NCBI GenBank assembly: GCA_003563455.1
Contig: PWRV01000064.1
Location: 1 to 7,178, forward strand
DNA from: Thioalkalivibrio sp.
GTDB taxonomy: Bacteria > Pseudomonadota > Gammaproteobacteria > Ectothiorhodospirales > Ectothiorhodospiraceae
Reading direction: 5' to 3'
Length of the DNA stretch: 7,178 nt
Below the pieces are notes generated by a model. That model saw only the letters and a program-made list of their open reading frames with translations. It did not search any database and was not told where the DNA came from. Position 1 is the stretch's first letter. Every line of letters starts with the position of its first letter. Positions 5,386 through 7,178 of the stretch are shown one piece after another. The translations under genes were made by a program, and so were the position numbers.

Positions 5386-6210
5386 GTGACTGACGATTCA
5401 CTGGTTTCGTGGATGGCGGCCATGGACCGGCTGCCAGTGCAGCTGGAGAAGGAACTGCCGGGCCGGTGGTCCGGTTTCGAGTTTCTGCCGCGCGTCGATT
5501 CCACCAATCGGCGGCTGCTCGACAGCCCGGCACTGGTGAACGACGCCTACCGGTTCTGTATCGTGCGCGAGCAGACCGCCGGCAAGGGCCGCCGCGGCCG
5601 CGCGTGGGTATCGACGACCGGCTCCAGCCTGACCTTCTCCGTCGCGCGCGCACTGGCCCCCGGGGAGACCCCGTCGCCGGCCCTCGCCCTTGCGATCGGC
5701 GTCGGCCTGGCGCGCGGGCTGGAGCGCTGCGAACTGCACGGCTTCGGATTCAAGTGGCCCAACGATCTGGTGACCACCGATGGACGCAAGCTGGCGGGAA
5801 TCCTGATCGAGGCGCGGCCACGTGCCGCGGAACGTCCGCCGGCCCTGGTGGCGGGCGTGGGTCTGAATTGGCGGGACGCGTCCGCTCTCGGTGTCGATCG
5901 GCCGGTTGCGGACCTCGGTGATCTTTCCTCGTCCGGTGCACCGGACCTTGCGGCGTTGCTGCAGGCGGTCCTCGTGGAGATCGTGCAGGCCTGGGACGCC
6001 TTCGCGCAGGACGGGCTGCCCCCGGTGATCGAGGATTACCGTCGCCTCGACCATCTGTTCGGGCAGCGCGTTCGCGTAACGGACTCCGGCAAGGAAGGTG
6101 TCGCAGCCGGGGTGGACCCGGTGGATGGCGCCCTGCTGCTGCAAGGGCGGGGCGGTCTTGAACGGCTGTACTCCGGCGAAGTCTCGGTTCGGCGGGTGGA
6201 TCATGCCTGA
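5386..6210 (+). CDS. birA: biotin--[acetyl-CoA-carboxylase] ligase, short form without DNA-binding domain
   Basis: Activates biotin with ATP to biotinyl-5'-AMP and attaches it to a lysine of the biotin carrier subunit of acetyl-CoA carboxylase; cytoplasmic. Catalytic domain signatures are present: VDSTN (37-41), the adenylate-binding loop GKGRRGRAW (66-74), KWPNDL (123-128) and GRKLAGILIE (133-142) with the conserved lysines 123 and 135, then GVGLNW (157-162); a C-terminal SH3-like domain follows (about 226-270, ending LYSGEVSVR). E. coli BirA has about 320 residues with an N-terminal winged helix that represses the biotin operon; here only about 36 residues precede VDSTN, so this is a group I ligase with no repressor role. 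The frame allows GTG at 5386 (an in-frame TAG lies at 5377) or ATG at 5413 or 5422; none has a clear SD, so the start is uncertain. It overlaps coaX by 8 bp. Confidence 0.95.
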   Translation: MTDDSLVSWMAAMDRLPVQLEKELPGRWSGFEFLPRVDSTNRRLLDSPALVNDAYRFCIVREQTAGKGRRGRAWVSTTGSSLTFSVARALAPGETPSPALALAIGVGLARGLERCELHGFGFKWPNDLVTTDGRKLAGILIEARPRAAERPPALVAGVGLNWRDASALGVDRPVADLGDLSSSGAPDLAALLQAVLVEIVQAWDAFAQDGLPPVIEDYRRLDHLFGQRVRVTDSGKEGVAAGVDPVDGALLLQGRGGLERLYSGEVSVRRVDHA

Positions 6211-7000
6211 GATCCTGCTGCTTGACCTCGGTAGCAGCAGCCTCAAGTGGCAGACCCGCTCCGCGGCCGGTCTCGTGCTGGAGACCGGTCGGCAAGACTG
6301 GAGCCCATCGGGGACTGCACCGGAGCTGCCACAGTGCCAGCCCCAGGCGGTCTGGATGGCGCGCGTCGGTGCAGCCGAGCGCGAAGAAAGCCTCCGGGCG
6401 GCCCTTCGCGCCCATTACGGGGCGGTGCCGGTCGTCAGCGTCCGGCCCCGCGCAGACGGTCCTGGAGGCCTGCGGCTGGATTACGACTTGCACCAGTTCG
6501 GGGCGGATCGCTACTGCGCACTGCTGGGGGTGGTGGCCCGGACGCGGAAACCAGCGGTGGTTGTTGATGCCGGTACCGCCGTGACCGTGGATCTTCTGGG
6601 AGCGGCCGGGCGGCACCTGGGCGGCTACATTCTGCCGGGCCTGCGCGGGGGGCTGGCGGCCGTCAATCGGCTGTTTCCGCAGGCCCTTCAGACCGAGGTG
6701 GCGCCCACGCTGCGGCAGGCACCCGAGTCATTGCCGGTGGATTCAGGCGTGTTGCCGGGTCACGATACCGGCGAGGCCCTGCTGCGTGGCTGGGTGCTGG
6801 GTTTGGCAGGCGCGGTACAGCGGGTCGGCTCACAGACCGCCGAAACGAGCGGGGATATGGAGTGGTGGCTGACCGGTGGCGATGCGGGCTGGCTGTCGAG
6901 CCTGCTCGATCGGCCGGTGCACCGGGTGCCGGGGCTGGTCTTCGACGGAATGTGGTGCCATCTGCAGCCCCGTCGGGCAGAGAGGGGCACTCCATGGTGA
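6203..7000 (+). CDS. coaX: type III pantothenate kinase
   Basis: Phosphorylates pantothenate, the first step of coenzyme A synthesis, in the cytoplasm; the type III enzymes are of the ASKHA fold and are not inhibited by CoA. The 265-residue length is normal. Motifs: DLGSSSLKW (8-16) for the phosphate-binding loop, GADR (100-103) with the catalytic Asp102, DAGTAVTVDLL (122-132), and GGYILPG (140-146); a C-terminal LTGGDA block follows. In the first motif the usual Gly-Asn is Gly-Ser. The ATG at 6203 overlaps the end of birA (stop 6208-6210), with a purine-rich GGGTGGA just before it, so the two genes are probably translationally coupled. The frame extends upstream to 6098 but that part lies inside birA and precedes the family N terminus MPEILLLDLG, so it is left out. 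Confidence 0.95.
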   Translation: MPEILLLDLGSSSLKWQTRSAAGLVLETGRQDWSPSGTAPELPQCQPQAVWMARVGAAEREESLRAALRAHYGAVPVVSVRPRADGPGGLRLDYDLHQFGADRYCALLGVVARTRKPAVVVDAGTAVTVDLLGAAGRHLGGYILPGLRGGLAAVNRLFPQALQTEVAPTLRQAPESLPVDSGVLPGHDTGEALLRGWVLGLAGAVQRVGSQTAETSGDMEWWLTGGDAGWLSSLLDRPVHRVPGLVFDGMWCHLQPRRAERGTPW

Positions 7001-7178
7001 GGATGCGCTGGATATTATTACTGTTGCTGGGCCTGAACCTCGCGTATCTGGCATCCGGTCTGTACCGGGCACAGCTTTCGCACCCGGACCGACAGGGCGC
7101 GGCGCCGCAGTCTGAATCCGGCGTCGGCGAAATCCGGTTGATCGACTCCCTTGTCGATTCGCCGCCTCTGCATCCCGG
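6994..7178 (+). CDS. partial membrane-anchored ORF after coaX (possible SPOR-domain protein)
   Basis: Open to the window end, at least 61 codons seen. The ATG at 6994 overlaps the coaX stop by 7 bp and has a strong SD, AGAGGGG (6981-6987), at 6 bases; an ATG three codons later (7003) is the alternative. The product begins MVRMRWILLLLLGLNLAYL, a basic end and one hydrophobic helix (about 6-20) typical of a signal anchor, then a hydrophilic Gln/Pro/Ser-rich stretch. In Pseudomonas and relatives a small SPOR-domain (peptidoglycan-binding) membrane protein follows birA-coaX; gene order and N-terminal shape agree, but the SPOR domain itself would lie beyond the window. The gene is well supported, the product only by context. 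Confidence 0.8.
   Translation, partial: MVRMRWILLLLLGLNLAYLASGLYRAQLSHPDRQGAAPQSESGVGEIRLIDSLVDSPPLHP

Noticed and set aside
5398..6246. A 282-codon minus-strand frame antisense to birA, and a similar one at 5750-6616
   Set aside because: No domain, no suitable start signals and shadow-type composition; birA and coaX are clear on the plus strand.

Overview
The window is GC-rich, densely coded bacterial chromosome with no sign of phage, plasmid or CRISPR. The gene set (DUF1840 protein, GlsB/YeaQ-type membrane protein, birA-coaX followed by a small membrane-anchored ORF, SLT-type lytic transglycosylase) fits a gammaproteobacterium. A Chromatiales/Ectothiorhodospiraceae-like sulfur or halophilic lineage is my guess from general style only; a betaproteobacterium is not excluded.

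Layout. 150-2243 (-): a SulP-family anion transporter with a C-terminal STAS domain and an unusual charged coiled-coil insertion of roughly 100 residues. 2244-2625: intergenic, with candidate promoters for sulP and for the tRNA and an AT-rich inverted repeat. 2626-2715 (+): tRNA-Ser(UGA) with encoded CCA. 2716-3057: intergenic, with a good sigma70-like promoter and a leader carrying a perfect GNRA-type hairpin. 3058-3705 (+): an unrecognised single-pass membrane protein whose C-terminal part is 17 uninterrupted heptads, methionine-rich towards the end, followed by a clear intrinsic terminator. 3793-3892: a 100-bp element bounded by perfect 20-bp inverted repeats. 3941-4249 and 4274-4525 (+): DUF1840 protein and GlsB/YeaQ-type protein, probably co-transcribed. 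4593-5366 (-): exported lytic transglycosylase. 5386-6210, 6203-7000 and 6994-end (+): birA (without DNA-binding domain), coaX and a partial membrane-anchored ORF, overlapping one another as an operon.

Functional picture. The right half is housekeeping: biotin attachment and the first step of coenzyme A synthesis share a translationally coupled operon, divergent by only 19 bp from a peptidoglycan lytic enzyme. The left half is envelope-related: anion uptake and a probable periplasmic coiled coil of unknown role. I found no multi-gene novel system. The parts least explained by known families are the Met-heptad protein with its structured leader, the 100-bp inverted-repeat element and the insertion in the SulP transporter.
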